Shown here: positions 47,529-59,399 of the stretch, piece after piece
Numbering within the stretch: position 1 is the stretch's first letter
How the letters are laid out: each line of letters starts with the position of its first letter
Assembly: GCA_030696695.1 (NCBI GenBank)
Contig: JAUYRP010000034.1
Location: 62,001 to 126,000, forward strand
Origin: Methylophilus sp.
GTDB taxonomy: Bacteria > Pseudomonadota > Gammaproteobacteria > Burkholderiales > Methylophilaceae
Direction: 5' to 3'
DNA: 64,000 nucleotides
Translations under genes and position numbers: made by a program
Notes under the pieces: generated by a model
Databases searched by the model: none
The model's input: only the letters and a program-made list of their open reading frames with translations
What the model was told of the DNA's origin: nothing

Positions 47529-49433
47529 ATGATGGAATTTCCTGATAAATTTGATGTAATTGTAGTGGGTGGCGGCCATGCCGGCACTGAGGCCGCGCTC
47601 GCAGCAGCTCGCATGGGCCAAAAAACCTTGTTACTTACCCATAACATCGAAACTTTGGGTCAGATGTCTTGCAATCCAAGTATTGGTGGTATTGGCAAAG
47701 GACATTTAGTTAAAGAGGTGGATGCGCTAGGTGGTGCCATGGCCATGGCAACCGATGAAGGCGGCATACAGTTTAGAATTTTAAATTCCAGTAAAGGGCC
47801 GGCAGTGCGTGCTACACGTGCGCAAGCAGACCGTATTCTATACAAAGCAGCAATTCGTCGTCGATTAGAAAATCAACCCAATCTTTGGTTGTTCCAGCAG
47901 GCGGTAGACGACATTATTTTAGAAGGTGACAAAGCCGTTGGCGTGGTAACGCAAATTGGTTTACGCTTTGCCTCTAAATCGGTAGTGCTCACTGCAGGTA
48001 CGTTTTTAGGTGGTTTGGTGCATGTTGGTTTGCAGCATTACAGTGCTGGACGTGCAGGCGACCCCCCTGCTATTTCCTTGGCAGCGCGATTGCGAGAAAT
48101 CGGTTTGCCCGCTGGCCGTTTAAAAACTGGCACCCCTCCGCGTATTGATGGCCGAACTATAGATTACAGTGTGATGGCAGAGCAGCCAGGTGATAACCCT
48201 GTGCCTGTCTTTTCATTTTTGGGTCATGCGAGTCAGCATCCCGCGCAGTTACCATGCTGGATTACGCATACCAATGAGCGCACACACGAGATCATTCGTA
48301 GCGGTCTAGATCGCTCGCCCATGTACACAGGTGTCATTGAGGGTGTTGGCCCAAGATACTGTCCTAGTGTGGAAGATAAAATTCATCGCTTTGCAGACAA
48401 AGAGTCCCATCAAATCTTTTTAGAGCCTGAGGGTTTGAATACCAATGAGATATACCCAAACGGGATATCGACTAGCTTACCGTTTGATATTCAACTAGGC
48501 CTAGTACGCTCTATTAAAGGTTTAGAAAATGCACATATCTTGCGTCCTGGATATGCCATTGAATATGACTACTACGACCCACGTGCATTAAAAAGCACGT
48601 TAGAAACAAAATCGGTGCAGGGTTTGTTTTTTGCCGGCCAAATTAATGGCACTACAGGTTATGAGGAAGCGGCAGCGCAAGGTTTGCTCGCGGGCGCCAA
48701 TGCAGCATTGTATGCGCAAGAAAAAGAAGGTTGGTGCCCAGCACGAGATGAGGCTTATCTCGGTGTGTTGGTGGATGATTTGATTACCACAGGTGTGACA
48801 GAGCCTTACCGTATGTTTACCAGCCGTGCAGAGTATCGTTTGCAGTTGCGCGAAGACAATGCAGATATGCGCCTAACGGAAATGGGTCGTAAATTGGGCT
48901 TGGTGGATGATGCGCGTTGGGAAGCGTTTAGTCGCAAACAAGACGCGATTGGGCGTGAGCAAACGCGTTTAAAACGTACCTTTGTGCAAGCCAATGTTTC
49001 ACGTGAAACACAAGAGGCGGTATTAGGCAAAGCGTTAGAGCATGAATACAGCTTGTTTGAGTTGTTGCGCAGGCCAGAGGTGACTTACGATGGCTTGTTG
49101 AACCTAGTGCCCTGCCCTGAGCAATTGACGGATGACGTTAAGGAACAAGTGGAAATCGCGGCTAAATATCAAGGCTACATTGATCGACAAAAAGATGAAA
49201 TAGCCAAGCAAAAAGGCAGTGAGCACATCAAGTTAGGTGTGGAGATAGATTATGCAGATGTGCACGGGTTAAGTATAGAGGCGCGCCAAAAGCTGCTTGC
49301 CCACAAGCCAGAAACCATCGGACAGGCTGGCCGCATCTCGGGGATTACACCTGCGACCATTTCGCTATTGTTGGTCTACTTAAAGCGTAAGCACAAAAAA
49401 CAGGCCAGTCAATCTAACATCGAAGCCGCATGA
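47529..49433 (+). CDS. mnmG: tRNA uridine-34 modification enzyme MnmG (GidA)
   Basis: The 634-residue FAD enzyme acts with MnmE. FAD-binding ([20 protein letters not shown]), GidA signatures ([33 protein letters not shown]) and the C-terminal helical domain are all present. ATG 47529 and ATG 47532 are both possible starts. Residues 490-494 (VSRET) are encoded by a third parS site. The gene overlaps rsmG by 4 bases and so leads the operon mnmG-rsmG-parA-parB. Confidence 0.98.
   Translation: MMEFPDKFDVIVVGGGHAGTEAALAAARMGQKTLLLTHNIETLGQMSCNPSIGGIGKGHLVKEVDALGGAMAMATDEGGIQFRILNSSKGPAVRATRAQADRILYKAAIRRRLENQPNLWLFQQAVDDIILEGDKAVGVVTQIGLRFASKSVVLTAGTFLGGLVHVGLQHYSAGRAGDPPAISLAARLREIGLPAGRLKTGTPPRIDGRTIDYSVMAEQPGDNPVPVFSFLGHASQHPAQLPCWITHTNERTHEIIRSGLDRSPMYTGVIEGVGPRYCPSVEDKIHRFADKESHQIFLEPEGLNTNEIYPNGISTSLPFDIQLGLVRSIKGLENAHILRPGYAIEYDYYDPRALKSTLETKSVQGLFFAGQINGTTGYEEAAAQGLLAGANAALYAQEKEGWCPARDEAYLGVLVDDLITTGVTEPYRMFTSRAEYRLQLREDNADMRLTEMGRKLGLVDDARWEAFSRKQDAIGREQTRLKRTFVQANVSRETQEAVLGKALEHEYSLFELLRRPEVTYDGLLNLVPCPEQLTDDVKEQVEIAAKYQGYIDRQKDEIAKQKGSEHIKLGVEIDYADVHGLSIEARQKLLAHKPETIGQAGRISGITPATISLLLVYLKRKHKKQASQSNIEAA
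48995..49010. promoter_or_regulatory. parS: parS site 3, inside mnmG
   Basis: Exact canonical TGTTTCACGTGAAACA within the mnmG coding sequence, read in frame as V-S-R-E-T (490-494). Confidence 0.92.
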
Positions 49434-50065
49434 GTCAAGCGGAGCAATTAGCCGATGGCATTCGCCAGATGGGTTTAACTGTCAGTGCGCATGCGCAACA
49501 GCAGTTGTTACAATATTTAAGTTTGCTACAAAAATGGAACAAGGTGTACAACTTGACTGCTGTACGTGATCCGCAGGAGATGGTCACGCTACATTTGTTA
49601 GATAGTTTAAGTGTGATGCCATACGTGCATGGGCCGCGAGTGTTGGATGTAGGCAGTGGCGCAGGTTTGCCGGGCATAGTGTTGGCGATTTGTAACCCGA
49701 CATTGCAGGTGACAACCATAGATACGGTGCAAAAAAAAGCCATCTTTATGCGTCAAGTCAAAGGTGAATTGGGGCTAGAAAACTTATCTGTGGTGCATGC
49801 GCGAGTTGAGGCATATCAACCTGAGCAGCCGTATCAGCAAATCATTTCTAGGGCTTTTTCAGACATTGCTTTGTTCTTGCGATTGACCAAGCACTTAATC
49901 GCAAGCGGCGGAGAATGGTTGGCAATGAAGGGCTTGGTACCTACGCAGGAGTTGGCTGCGCTCGATGTGAAGCCGAAAGTAGTTCATCCTTTAAGCGTCT
50001 CGGGATTAGATGCAGAGCGACATCTGGTGATATTCGATAGTGTTGTATTGGAAAGTAAGGCATGA
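49430..50065 (+). CDS. rsmG: 16S rRNA (guanine-527-N7) methyltransferase RsmG
   Basis: The 211-residue SAM methyltransferase (GidB) has motif [18 protein letters not shown], the downstream motif [16 protein letters not shown] and an N-terminal [17 protein letters not shown] that is typical of the family. It modifies G527 of 16S rRNA. It overlaps mnmG by 4 bases and parA by 4 bases, giving translational coupling. Confidence 0.97.
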   Translation: MSQAEQLADGIRQMGLTVSAHAQQQLLQYLSLLQKWNKVYNLTAVRDPQEMVTLHLLDSLSVMPYVHGPRVLDVGSGAGLPGIVLAICNPTLQVTTIDTVQKKAIFMRQVKGELGLENLSVVHARVEAYQPEQPYQQIISRAFSDIALFLRLTKHLIASGGEWLAMKGLVPTQELAALDVKPKVVHPLSVSGLDAERHLVIFDSVVLESKA

Positions 50066-50823
50066 AAATTCTAGCAATCACGAACCAAAAAGGTGGCGTA
50101 GGCAAAACCACTACCTGCGTTAACTTGGCAGCAAGTTTGGCACATCACGGCAAAAAAGTATTGCTGGTGGATTTGGATCCACAGGGCAATGCCAGTACCG
50201 GCAGCGGTATTGATAAAGCACACCTGACACATAGCATTTATCATGTTCTGTTGAATGACAAAACGCTGCAAGAAGTGATTGTGCATAGCGAGCAAGGTGG
50301 TTTTGATGTTGCGCCTTCTAATCGAGAGTTGGCAGGGGCAGAGGTGGAATTGGTGAATGAAATGGCGCGTGAAACGCGCCTAAAGCAGGCCATAGCCAAG
50401 TTGGGCGACGCTTATGATTATGTGCTGCTGGATTGCCCCCCTGCCCTCAACTTGGTCACAGTCAACGCACTCACAGCCGCCAACTCAGTGATGATACCAA
50501 TGCAATGCGAGTATTACGCGTTGGAGGGTTTGTCAGATTTGGTCAACACCATTAAAAAAGTACGCGCGCATTTAAATCCTGTTTTAGAAATTGAAGGACT
50601 GTTGCGCACCATGTTTGATAATCGCAATATGTTGGCGAGTCAGGTGTCGTCGCAATTGGTCAGTCACTTTGGTAAAAAAGTTTATCAAACAGTCATTCCT
50701 CGCAATATTCGCTTGGCTGAGGCGCCTAGCTACGGTATGCCGGTATTGGTGTATGACAAAGCTTCAAAAGGCGCCATGGCGTATTTGGAGCTGGCGAATG
50801 AAATTATCCATACAAAACAATAG
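50062..50823 (+). CDS. parA: Chromosome partitioning ATPase ParA
   Basis: The 253-residue Walker-type ATPase has the deviant Walker A KGGVGKTTTCVNLA at 10-23 and LLVDLDPQGNAS. It drives ParB-parS complexes apart over the nucleoid. No N-terminal DNA-binding extension is present, as expected for a chromosomal (Soj-type) ParA. It overlaps rsmG by 4 bases; parB follows after 166 bases. Confidence 0.97.
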   Translation: MKILAITNQKGGVGKTTTCVNLAASLAHHGKKVLLVDLDPQGNASTGSGIDKAHLTHSIYHVLLNDKTLQEVIVHSEQGGFDVAPSNRELAGAEVELVNEMARETRLKQAIAKLGDAYDYVLLDCPPALNLVTVNALTAANSVMIPMQCEYYALEGLSDLVNTIKKVRAHLNPVLEIEGLLRTMFDNRNMLASQVSSQLVSHFGKKVYQTVIPRNIRLAEAPSYGMPVLVYDKASKGAMAYLELANEIIHTKQ

Positions 50824-50989
50824 AGATATTTGCTCGCATGTCTGCACTTGTGAATACATTGTTAAAAATAGCGCAAAATCCTCATTTACTCCATGTAAAC
50901 TCCGGTTTCTTGCCATTTTTTGCCTCGTCTTCACGGCGTTCGCCTATGCGTGAAAAAATCTCTAATCATTAATTTATAAGGTCATTGAG
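50824..50989. other. parA-parB gap with palindromic element
   Basis: Unusually wide for this gene pair. It includes TTTAC-TCCAT-GTAAA (50885-50899) followed by a G+C-richer tract (CTCCGG ... GTCTTCACGGCGTTCGCC). The composition and motif remind me of dispersed intergenic elements in proteobacteria, or of a structured RNA, but I cannot name it. Confidence 0.4.
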
Positions 50990-51838
50990 ATGGTAAAACC
51001 AAAAGGATTGGGTCGAGGCTTAGATGCTCTGTTGGCAGGTGACATGGGCACTGTGGGTGAGGCAGATGCATTGCGCATGTTGCGCGTCAATCAATTGCAG
51101 CCAGGAAAATATCAACCACGTTCTTACATGGACGATGCAGCACTACAAACCCTAGCGGAAAGTATTAAGTCACAGGGCATTATGCAACCGATTTTGGTGC
51201 GTGAGATTGCCGATGAGCGCTTTGAGATCATTGCGGGAGAGCGTCGTTGGCGCGCTTCCCAAATCGCAGGCTTAGATGAAGTGCCGGTATTGGTGCGCGC
51301 CATCGCCGACGAAGCGGCATTGGCCATGGCCTTGATTGAAAATATCCAGCGTGAGAATTTAAACCCGTTAGAAGAGGCGATAGGCATTAAGCGACTGATT
51401 GATGAGTTTTCTATGACGCACGAACAAGCAGCGCAAGCAGTCGGTCGCTCACGTGTTGCAGTATCTAATCTGTTGCGTTTGCTTACCTTGAGCCAGCCAG
51501 TGCAAGACATGCTCATGCATAATAAGTTGGACATGGGGCATGCACGTGCGTTGGTGGGGTTGGCGCCAGCACAGCAAGTGATGCTGGCCAATAGAATTGT
51601 GCAAGAGGACTTGTCGGTAAGAGATGTAGAACGCGTAGCCAAGCAGCCTACCCAATCAACATCAAAACCAAAAGCAACTGGGCGGGATGATGTAGCGATT
51701 TTGGAGGAGCGTTTGAGTGATGCGATTGGCGCAAGTGTTTCTATTAGCGCAAAAGCAAATGGCGCAGGCACGCTCAAGATTCAATATAGTCACCTAGACC
51801 AACTGGACAACATCATAGCAAAACTCTCTCGAAAATAA
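50990..51838 (+). CDS. parB: Chromosome partitioning protein ParB
   Basis: The 282-residue parS-binding CTPase clamp has LGRGLDALLAGDMG at its start, the CTP-binding ParB box GERRWRASQIAGLDEVPVLV, the ALIENIQRENLNPLEEA motif, the helix-turn-helix THEQAAQAVGRSRVAVSNLL and a C-terminal dimerisation domain. It binds the three parS sites upstream. It is the last gene before the ATP synthase cluster. Confidence 0.97.
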   Translation: MVKPKGLGRGLDALLAGDMGTVGEADALRMLRVNQLQPGKYQPRSYMDDAALQTLAESIKSQGIMQPILVREIADERFEIIAGERRWRASQIAGLDEVPVLVRAIADEAALAMALIENIQRENLNPLEEAIGIKRLIDEFSMTHEQAAQAVGRSRVAVSNLLRLLTLSQPVQDMLMHNKLDMGHARALVGLAPAQQVMLANRIVQEDLSVRDVERVAKQPTQSTSKPKATGRDDVAILEERLSDAIGASVSISAKANGAGTLKIQYSHLDQLDNIIAKLSRK

Positions 51839-51972
51839 GGCATATGAAATACAAAAGCGCAAAATGGACGCTAAGTATTTCATTTTACTAGTACATTTAG
51901 TTATTTAACGTATATTAAGTGCTTGACTAAAAGACTGTAATAATTCAAAATCGCGGCTCCTTGGCTTGAGCC

Positions 51973-51994
51973 CATTTCAAACGCTTTTGAAATG
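51973..51994 (+). promoter_or_regulatory. Perfect 9-bp hairpin directly upstream of atpI
   Basis: CATTTCAAA-CGCT-TTTGAAATG ends 8 bases before the atpI ATG, where the ribosome-binding site should be. No Shine-Dalgarno sequence is visible, so the hairpin may limit atpI translation or mark an RNA-processing site. Confidence 0.5.
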
Positions 51995-52002
51995 AAAACA
52001 GT

Positions 52003-52395
52003 ATGAACACCACGAACAACGGCTTAGCTACAAATAATATGGTCAGCAATATGATGCGATGGCAGTTGTCTGCAACTGCGGTGGCGGCAATTCTGGCGTT
52101 ACTGCTGAGCGGAATGCATGCATTCTTTTCGGTGATTGCAGGTGGGGTGTCTGTGATAGTGGGCGCTTACATTGCATCGCGAATTTTGGCGCGAAATGAA
52201 GGGGATGTAGAGCCCTCTTCCGTGCTGATTAATCTGTTAAAAGCAGAAGCGGTAAAGATAGTGGTGATCGCAGTGCTGTTGTTTGCGGTCTTTAAGATGT
52301 ATGCAGCGTTGGTGCCTTTCGCACTCATCGCAGGGTTGGCAGCTGCAGCGATTTTTTCAGGCGCAGCTTTAGCAAAAACAGATAAATCCATTTGA
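52003..52395 (+). CDS. atpI: ATP synthase subunit I
   Basis: The 130-residue protein with four hydrophobic helices matches AtpI, a helper for c-ring assembly and ion supply, in size, topology and place at the head of the atp operon. It has the typical SVIAGGVSVIVGAYIASRIL second-helix region. No ribosome-binding site is seen at the chosen ATG, and a hairpin lies just upstream. AtpI sequences are weakly conserved, so position is the main evidence. Confidence 0.88.
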   Translation: MNTTNNGLATNNMVSNMMRWQLSATAVAAILALLLSGMHAFFSVIAGGVSVIVGAYIASRILARNEGDVEPSSVLINLLKAEAVKIVVIAVLLFAVFKMYAALVPFALIAGLAAAAIFSGAALAKTDKSI

Positions 52396-52436
52396 TTTAT
52401 CGATATTAAAATCATTAACGATTATTTAAGAAAATT

Positions 52437-53261
52437 ATGACGACAGAACACGCACAACAAGCTGAACATGCGCTTACGCCATCTAATTACATTGCCCACC
52501 ATTTGAGCTTCAATACAAAGTCAATTGGCGAAGGCGGTTTCTGGACATTGCATGTGGATACCTTGGCGATGTCTGTAATTTTGGGCTTGGTTGTAATGGG
52601 TTTGGTTTGGTGGGTTGCGCGCGGCGCTACTGCTGGTGTGCCAACAAAGCGTCAGGCTTTTGTTGAGTTAGTGTTTGGTTTTGTGGATGACCAAGTAAAA
52701 AATATTTTCCACGGTGACCGTCATAGCTTTATTGCTCCAACAGCTTTGACGGTTTTTTTATGGGTGTTTGCAATGAACGCCATGGATTTCTTGCCAGTGG
52801 ATATCTTTGCAAAATTCATGCACAGCCTAGGTTTTGACACTTGGCGTGCTGTCCCTACTTCCGATATTAATACTACTTTTGCCTTAGCGCTGGCCATTTG
52901 GTTCTTGATGATTTTCTTTTCGATCAAGGCCAAAGGTTTAGGTGGCTGGATTCATGAATTATTCTGCTCACCATTTGGTAGCAAAATTTGGGTGTGGCCA
53001 GCCAACTTCTTGTTCAACATGATTGAATATGTCTCTAAACCGCTCTCTCACTCATTACGTCTATTCGGCAACATGTATGCTGGTGAAGTGATCTTCTTAT
53101 TGCTAGGTTTATGGGCCGCAACAGGTTTAACCGGTACAGTTGCAGCAGCTATTTTGGGTGCAGGCTGGTCTATCTTCCACATTTTAATCGTAGCACTGCA
53201 AGCGTTTATTTTTATGATGTTGACTGTGGTGTACTTGGCCATGGCGCACGAATCACACTAA
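52437..53261 (+). CDS. atpB: ATP synthase Fo subunit a
   Basis: The 274-residue membrane subunit forms the proton half-channels. The essential arginine lies in [20 protein letters not shown]. Other conserved parts are [21 protein letters not shown] and the C-terminal [20 protein letters not shown]. It is 41 bases after atpI. Confidence 0.98.
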   Translation: MTTEHAQQAEHALTPSNYIAHHLSFNTKSIGEGGFWTLHVDTLAMSVILGLVVMGLVWWVARGATAGVPTKRQAFVELVFGFVDDQVKNIFHGDRHSFIAPTALTVFLWVFAMNAMDFLPVDIFAKFMHSLGFDTWRAVPTSDINTTFALALAIWFLMIFFSIKAKGLGGWIHELFCSPFGSKIWVWPANFLFNMIEYVSKPLSHSLRLFGNMYAGEVIFLLLGLWAATGLTGTVAAAILGAGWSIFHILIVALQAFIFMMLTVVYLAMAHESH

Positions 53262-53284
53262 GCGATTCAAAAAGGTTTTTGTAG

Positions 53285-53608
<324 letters not shown>

Positions 53609-53691
53609 TCCAGTAACGAATCATTTGGTTTGAGCACGGCTTGAACCATTTGAATGACGCATGCTTTATTGATATTTAATTTGGATCAAAA

Positions 53692-54162
53692 ATGAACATT
53701 AACTTTACACTAATCGCACAAGCTATCGCATTTGCTGTGTTGATTTGGTTCACAGTGAAATTCGTATGGCCACCGCTATTAAAAGCGATTGAAACGCGCC
53801 AGAAAGATATCGCTGATGGTTTAGCTGCTGCACAAGAAGGTAGAAGTGCTTTAGAAGTGGCTGCAAAAAAATCAGAAGCTGCACTGAACGAAGCCAAGCA
53901 AAAAGCAAGTGAAATCATCGGACAAGCAGAAAAGCGTGCTACGCAAATTATCGAAGAAGCTAAAAGCAACGCAAAAGTTGAAGGAGACCGCATTATTGCA
54001 GGTGCCAAAGCTGAAATTGATCAAGAAGTAAACCGTGCGAAAGAGGGTTTACGTGCGCAGGTTTCTAGTCTTGCAGTGGCAGGTGCAGAAAAAATCTTAC
54101 GTAAAGAAATTGATGCCAAAGCGCACAGCGATATGCTTTCAAAATTAGCTGCAGAACTCTAA
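53692..54162 (+). CDS. atpF: ATP synthase Fo subunit b
   Basis: The 156-residue peripheral stalk subunit has one N-terminal membrane helix (ALIAQ-like [20 protein letters not shown]) and a long charged coiled coil rich in Ala, Lys and Glu that dimerises and contacts delta. Length is normal (E. coli 156). It is 9 bases before atpH. Confidence 0.98.
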   Translation: MNINFTLIAQAIAFAVLIWFTVKFVWPPLLKAIETRQKDIADGLAAAQEGRSALEVAAKKSEAALNEAKQKASEIIGQAEKRATQIIEEAKSNAKVEGDRIIAGAKAEIDQEVNRAKEGLRAQVSSLAVAGAEKILRKEIDAKAHSDMLSKLAAEL

Positions 54163-54171
54163 GGATAAGAT

Positions 54172-54708
54172 ATGGCTGAAATATCAACCATCGCAAGACC
54201 TTATGCGGTAGCTGCCTATAAATTGGCGAAAGAAAAAAAAGCGCTTGCTAAGTGGTCTGAAATGTTAAGTTTTGCAACTGCGGTTGTAAACGACGTGAAT
54301 ATGCAAGCGTATATTCAAGACCCAAAAGTGGTAAGTGCTGATTTAGAAGCGGCCTTTTTAAAAGTCTGTGGCGATAAGTTAAATGAGCATGGTCAAAACC
54401 TGATTAAGGTATTGGTGGAATATGGTCGTTTATCTATTCTTCCAGCCATTACTGAAGCATTTGAAGCATTAAAGGCACTAGAAGAAGGTACGTTAGAAGC
54501 GCAAATTATTGCTTCTGCAAAACCGAGTGCTGCCGAGACCAAAGATTTAGTGAAGCGTCTAGAAGCCAAGTTCGGTAAAAAAATCGAAGCAACCGTTTCT
54601 GTAGATCCAGAAATGATTGGTGGTTTCAAAATTATCGTTGGTGATACCGTTATTGATGCGTCCGTTAAAGGACAACTACAAAATTTAGCCTACTCGCTCA
54701 GCGCGTAA
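54172..54708 (+). CDS. atpH: ATP synthase F1 subunit delta
   Basis: The 178-residue stator subunit links F1 to the b dimer. The N-terminal helical bundle (TIARPYAVAAYKLAKEKKAL) and C-terminal signature (GGFKIIVGDTVIDASVKGQL) are typical. It is tightly linked to atpF. Confidence 0.98.
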   Translation: MAEISTIARPYAVAAYKLAKEKKALAKWSEMLSFATAVVNDVNMQAYIQDPKVVSADLEAAFLKVCGDKLNEHGQNLIKVLVEYGRLSILPAITEAFEALKALEEGTLEAQIIASAKPSAAETKDLVKRLEAKFGKKIEATVSVDPEMIGGFKIIVGDTVIDASVKGQLQNLAYSLSA

Positions 54709-54758
54709 GGCACATGATATTAAGCAAACTTTAGGCAAAGAGAAAATTAGGAGCCACA

Positions 54759-56300
54759 ATGCAGTTATCTACATCAGAAATCAGTGAACTGATTAAAAGC
54801 AGATTAGAAAATTTTTCTACCACAGCTGAAGCACGTACACAGGGCACAGTGATTTCAGTGACTGACGGTATTGTTCGTATTCACGGTTTGTCCAACGTGA
54901 TGGCGGGTGAAATGATTGAATTCCCAGGCAATACATATGGTTTAGCGCTTAACTTAGAGCGTGATTCTGTAGGTGCTGTGGTATTGGGTGATTACGAGCA
55001 CATTACAGAAGGCGATGTATGTAAATGTACAGGCCGTATTTTGGAAGTGCCAGTGGGCCCAGAATTGATTGGCCGTGTTGTAAATGCATTGGGTCAGCCC
55101 ATCGATGGTAAAGGTCCAGTCAAAACCAAATTAACAGACAAGATTGAAAAAGTAGCGCCTGGCGTGATTGCACGTAAATCAGTGTCACAACCAGTACAAA
55201 CTGGTTTGAAATCTGTGGACTCCATGGTGCCAGTGGGCCGTGGTCAACGTGAGTTGATCATTGGTGACCGTCAAACTGGTAAAACAGCGGTTGCAGTCGA
55301 TGCCATCATTAATCAAAAAGGTCAGAACATGACCTGTATCTACGTAGCGATTGGGCAAAAGGCTTCTACAATTGCTAACGTGGTACGTAAATTAGAAGAA
55401 AACGGTGCAATGGCTTACACCATTGTAGTAGCTGCTTCAGCTTCTGATTCTGCTGCATTGCAATTTTTAGCACCTTACTCTGGTTGTACCATGGGTGAAT
55501 ACTTCCGTGACCGCGGTGAAGATGCATTGATTGTGTATGATGACTTGACCAAACAAGCGATTGCTTACCGTCAAATTTCATTGTTATTACGTCGTCCACC
55601 AGGTCGTGAAGCTTACCCAGGTGACGTATTCTATATTCACTCACGTTTGTTAGAGCGCGCTGCGCGTGTGAACGAAGAGTATGTTGAGAAATTTACAAAC
55701 GGTAAAGTCAAAGGCAAAACTGGTTCATTGACTGCATTGCCAGTGATTGAAACAGCAGCTGGTGACGTTTCAGCATTCGTTCCAACTAACGTGATTTCTA
55801 TTACTGACGGTCAGATTTTCTTGGAAACTGACTTGTTCAACGCTGGTATTCGTCCTGCGATTAACGCGGGTATTTCAGTATCTCGCGTTGGTGGTGCAGC
55901 ACAAACTAAGGTAATTAAGAAACTTGGCGGTGGAGTACGTTTAGCATTAGCGCAATATCGTGAATTGGCTGCGTTTGCGCAGTTTGCTTCTGATTTGGAT
56001 GAAGCAACACGTAAACAATTAGACCGTGGTCGTATGTTTACAGAGTTGATGAAGCAAGCGCAATATGCACCTTTAAGCGTTTCAAACATGGCAATTACCT
56101 TGTTTGCTGCAAACAAAGGTTACTTTGACGATGTGCCTACGAATAAAGTATTGGCGGTCGAAGGTAAGTTACATGGCTTTATTGCTTCTAAATACAAAGC
56201 GCTTGCTGATGCAATTGAAACAAGCAAAGACTTAAGCAGCGATAACGAAAAAGCACTTGATGCAGCAATTCAAGACTTCAAAGCGACAACTGCTTACTAA
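54759..56300 (+). CDS. atpA: ATP synthase F1 subunit alpha
   Basis: The 513-residue non-catalytic nucleotide subunit has its P-loop [13 protein letters not shown], the arginine-finger region [17 protein letters not shown] and normal length (E. coli 513). AGGAGCCACA before ATG is a strong ribosome-binding site, matching the need for three copies per complex. Confidence 0.99.
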   Translation: MQLSTSEISELIKSRLENFSTTAEARTQGTVISVTDGIVRIHGLSNVMAGEMIEFPGNTYGLALNLERDSVGAVVLGDYEHITEGDVCKCTGRILEVPVGPELIGRVVNALGQPIDGKGPVKTKLTDKIEKVAPGVIARKSVSQPVQTGLKSVDSMVPVGRGQRELIIGDRQTGKTAVAVDAIINQKGQNMTCIYVAIGQKASTIANVVRKLEENGAMAYTIVVAASASDSAALQFLAPYSGCTMGEYFRDRGEDALIVYDDLTKQAIAYRQISLLLRRPPGREAYPGDVFYIHSRLLERAARVNEEYVEKFTNGKVKGKTGSLTALPVIETAAGDVSAFVPTNVISITDGQIFLETDLFNAGIRPAINAGISVSRVGGAAQTKVIKKLGGGVRLALAQYRELAAFAQFASDLDEATRKQLDRGRMFTELMKQAQYAPLSVSNMAITLFAANKGYFDDVPTNKVLAVEGKLHGFIASKYKALADAIETSKDLSSDNEKALDAAIQDFKATTAY

Positions 56301-56323
56301 TATCTCACTATTAGGACACTCAA

Positions 56324-57262
56324 ATGGCTGGTAGTAAAGAAATTAGAACCAAGATCAAAAGTGTAGAAAATACACGCAAGATCACCAAGGCAATGGAAAT
56401 GGTGGCCGCTTCTAAAATGCGTAAAGCGCAAGACAGAATGCGTGCCTCACGTCCGTATGCTGAGAAAATTCGCAATGTTGCGGCACATCTTTCGCTTGCA
56501 CACTCTGAGTATAAGCACCCTTTCTTAGTAAAGCGTGAGAATGTGAAGAATGTTGGCATTATTGTGGTGAGCTCAGATAAAGGTTTATGCGGTGGCCTAA
56601 ATACCAATGTGTTGCGCTTAACGGTTAACCAAATGAAAACTTGGGAATCAGAAGGCAAACACTTGTCTGTAAGCGCGATTGGTAATAAAGGCTATAGCTT
56701 TATGAACCGTATTGGCGCGGATGTGAAATCTCACATTATCGGCTTGGGTGATGTACCACATTTAGAAACACTGATTGGTACGATTAAAGTGATGCTAGAC
56801 GCATATACCACTGGCGAAATTGATCAGTTGCATATCTGTTACACACGCTTTATCAATACGATGAAACAAGAGCCTGTGATTGAGCAATTGTTACCTTTAA
56901 CCAGTGAGCGCTTAGGTACAAAACCTACTGAAGAAAAATCAGAAGAATTAAGTGCAAGCGCTGTGGTGAAAAGTGCTGTGCAAATTGGCGCAGCTAAAGG
57001 GCATTGGGATTATATCTACGAGCCAGAAGCGAAGCCTGTGATTGACCAATTGTTGGTACGTTACATTGAGTCGTTGGTATACAACGCAGTGTCAGAAAAT
57101 ATGGCATCTGAGCAATCATCACGTATGGTTGCCATGAAATCTGCATCTGATAATGCGAAGAACGTCATTGGCGAGTTGAAACTGGTGTACAACAAAGCGC
57201 GTCAAGCAGCGATTACGAAAGAGATTTCAGAAATCGTTGGTGGCGCGGCGGCAGTTGCTTAG
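56324..57262 (+). CDS. atpG: ATP synthase F1 subunit gamma
   Basis: The 312-residue rotor shaft has the N-terminal coiled coil ([20 protein letters not shown]) and C-terminal coiled coil ([19 protein letters not shown]). Compared with E. coli gamma (287), about 23 extra residues lie between QLLPL and WDYIYEP, forming an Ala/Ser/Glu/Lys-rich loop at about 200-225. The rest is conserved. It is 23 bases after atpA. Confidence 0.98.
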   Translation: MAGSKEIRTKIKSVENTRKITKAMEMVAASKMRKAQDRMRASRPYAEKIRNVAAHLSLAHSEYKHPFLVKRENVKNVGIIVVSSDKGLCGGLNTNVLRLTVNQMKTWESEGKHLSVSAIGNKGYSFMNRIGADVKSHIIGLGDVPHLETLIGTIKVMLDAYTTGEIDQLHICYTRFINTMKQEPVIEQLLPLTSERLGTKPTEEKSEELSASAVVKSAVQIGAAKGHWDYIYEPEAKPVIDQLLVRYIESLVYNAVSENMASEQSSRMVAMKSASDNAKNVIGELKLVYNKARQAAITKEISEIVGGAAAVA

Positions 57263-57366
57263 TGATTGGACGCTACTAACCCGTCAAGGCGTTAAGTAGA
57301 GACCAAATTGTAAAGCGCAGCAATCGCTAAATATTAGAATTTATTTAATCTGACTAAAGAAGTTAG

Positions 57367-58824
<1,458 letters not shown>

Positions 58825-58865
58825 GCATTATGTGGTTAACTAGTTAAACGCTTTAAGGAAAAATA

Positions 58866-59291
58866 ATGGCAAATACTGTTCATATCGATGTAGTCAGTGC
58901 AGAGGCAAGTATCTTCTCTGGAGATGCTGAGTTTGTAGTAGCGCCAGCAAGTGCAGGTGACGTGGGTATTTACCCAAACCATGCGCCGATGATCACGACT
59001 ATCAAGCCAGGTGCGCTGCGGATTAAGCAAGCTAATGAAGCTGAAGAAACGTTAATTTTTATCTCAGGCGGTATGCTGGAAGTGCAACCAGGGGTAGTCA
59101 CAGTATTGGCTGATACAGCGGTACGTGGTCACGACTTGGATGAAGCTAAAGCAATTGCTGCCAAAGCAGCCGCTGAAGAAGCCATTAAAAACAGAACCTC
59201 AGATATTGACTATGCAACTGCGCAGGCTGAACTGTCTGAAGCTGTTGCACAGATTCAAACTATTGAGCGTTTACGTAAGAAAACGCATTAA
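58866..59291 (+). CDS. atpC: ATP synthase F1 subunit epsilon
   Basis: The 141-residue regulatory rotor subunit has an N-terminal beta barrel ([19 protein letters not shown]-like, with [19 protein letters not shown]) and a C-terminal helical hairpin that can block rotation. It ends the operon, with an intrinsic terminator 25 bases later. Confidence 0.98.
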   Translation: MANTVHIDVVSAEASIFSGDAEFVVAPASAGDVGIYPNHAPMITTIKPGALRIKQANEAEETLIFISGGMLEVQPGVVTVLADTAVRGHDLDEAKAIAAKAAAEEAIKNRTSDIDYATAQAELSEAVAQIQTIERLRKKTH

Positions 59292-59315
59292 TTGGATCGA
59301 AGGTAATGTTCAAGC

Positions 59316-59342
59316 AAAAAGGCAACTTAGGTTGCCTTTTTT
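59316..59342 (+). terminator. Intrinsic terminator of the atp operon
   Basis: AAAAAGGCAAC-TTAG-GTTGCCTTTTTT: perfect stem, 4-base loop, T6 run. Confidence 0.93.
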
Positions 59343-59399
59343 GTTTATACTTTCGATATCACTGCTCTGATTCCAATACACAACCAAAACATTATCAAT

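Noticed and set aside
50591-50953. 120-codon frame overlapping parA and the parA-parB gap
   Set aside because: Mostly an out-of-frame reading of parA; the overhang into the gap has no protein-like pattern.
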